Origin: Marinagarivorans sp. UBA5870
GTDB taxonomy: Bacteria; Pseudomonadota; Gammaproteobacteria; Pseudomonadales; Cellvibrionaceae
Assembly (NCBI GenBank): GCA_002432555.1
Contig: DJFO01000275.1
Span: 2,410-7,966 of the forward strand
Direction: 5' to 3'
Length of the DNA stretch: 5,557 bases
This document shows positions 5,108-5,557 of this stretch, piece by piece; within the stretch, counting starts at the first letter, position 1; every line of letters starts with the position of its first letter. The translations under genes and the position numbers were made by a program. The notes below the pieces were generated by a model. That model was given only the letters and a program-made list of their open reading frames with translations, was not told the DNA's origin and made no database searches.

Positions 5108-5557
5108 AATGCTGATGGGTCTCACTTTCGCCCTCACCGGGCCGGTAAACGATTCCGTCTTCGATAAGTTGCTGCCGTTCCTGGATAGCGGATTCATTGA
5201 TTAAGGTAGCCGCGCCGGTTTGCCGGTCGATCACTCCCGAGTAATTACCCCGCGTGCTCGCGATAACCACATGAGTTTGTTTTGTCCCTTGTGTGATTAT
5301 GACGCTGGCGTGGCGCACGTCGTTTTTGATTTGTCCGGTCCACACCTGCACGCCGGTGGAGTCGTTGTAGGTATCGGTAATTTCCGATTCAATCGGCCCT
5401 TTTCCGTCTGGCAACTCGAAACTCACGGTCTGCCCTACGTGCAGTGTTTGCAATTGTTTCAGGTCGACGGTCAGCTCTTCGGCGGGTAGACCCTCGGTTA
5501 CCCTTTTGGCGCTATTAGCGGACAGCCGCCAGAAGTCGAGCCGCGGCGGCCGGGCGG
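5106..5557 (-). CDS. Stand-alone propeptide-like protein upstream of the metallopeptidase (N-terminus beyond window)
   Basis: The frame is open from the window edge to TAA at 5108-5106, giving 149 C-terminal residues; the start and any signal peptide lie outside. A TTG at 5453 is in frame, but the coding sense continues upstream (LDFWRLSANSAKRV), so it is not the real start. VDLKQLQTLHVGQTVSFELPDG, then VWTGQIKN, ASVIITQG and NYSGVIDRQTG match the pattern I associate with propeptides of secreted bacterial reprolysin-like peptidases: a hydrophobic 'DL..L..L..G....ELPDG' segment followed by repeated strands and a 'G.I....G' turn. The adjacent peptidase lacks such a region. The tail ends ESETHQH, acidic with two histidines. 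The gap to the peptidase start is 23 nt and the frames differ, so this is a two-gene operon and not one gene cut by a point stop. It could alternatively be an unrelated secreted beta-rich protein. Family assignment is moderate, based on pattern recall without a search. Confidence 0.75.
   Translation of the reverse strand, partial: ARPPRLDFWRLSANSAKRVTEGLPAEELTVDLKQLQTLHVGQTVSFELPDGKGPIESEITDTYNDSTGVQVWTGQIKNDVRHASVIITQGTKQTHVVIASTRGNYSGVIDRQTGAATLINESAIQERQQLIEDGIVYRPGEGESETHQH

Noticed and set aside
5451..5453. TTG as start codon of the propeptide-like gene
   Set aside because: The same frame stays open for another 34 codons to the window edge with protein-like content, and no ribosome site precedes the TTG.

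Overview
The window looks like accessory chromosome of a polysaccharide-degrading marine or cellulolytic gammaproteobacterium, most like the Cellvibrionaceae (Saccharophagus, Teredinibacter, Cellvibrio). The main clue is a lipoprotein in which long polyserine linkers join carbohydrate-binding modules, an architecture well known from that group. A secreted metallopeptidase with a C-terminal carbohydrate-binding-type domain and an AEC-family transporter fit the same picture. The taxonomic call is inference; no rRNA or marker gene is present.

Layout. Positions 1-1256 (minus strand) hold the N-terminal 418 codons of a secreted lipoprotein: lipobox, polyserine linker, CBM6-like module, malectin-like module, then a second polyserine linker that runs off the window, so whatever catalytic or binding domain it carries is not visible. 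Positions 1257-1782 are a long AT-richer divergent intergenic region with a CRP-like palindrome and a second, GC-rich palindrome. Positions 1783-2142 (plus) encode a small exported protein of unknown function. A perfect 12-bp inverted repeat at 2151-2176 separates it from a convergent 53-codon gene (2215-2376, minus) for a small basic protein with repeated DRRK/DRR motifs. After about 380 bp without a supported gene comes a 10-helix AEC (auxin efflux carrier family) permease at 2756-3652 (plus). It converges, across two hairpins at 3688-3740, on a minus-strand pair: a zinc metallopeptidase (3781-5082) and, just upstream of it in transcription, a gene that runs off the right edge (5106-5557).

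How the genes relate. The right-hand pair is the most interesting part. The metallopeptidase goes straight from its signal peptide into the catalytic domain, with no propeptide. The gene 23 nt upstream encodes a separate polypeptide that reads like the propeptide usually fused in front of reprolysin-like bacterial metallopeptidases. This suggests a split zymogen: a pro-domain made in trans that could act as inhibitor and/or folding chaperone. The left-hand lipoprotein and the metallopeptidase probably both act outside the cytoplasm on polysaccharide-rich material. Nothing in the sequence ties the permease or the two small genes to them functionally.
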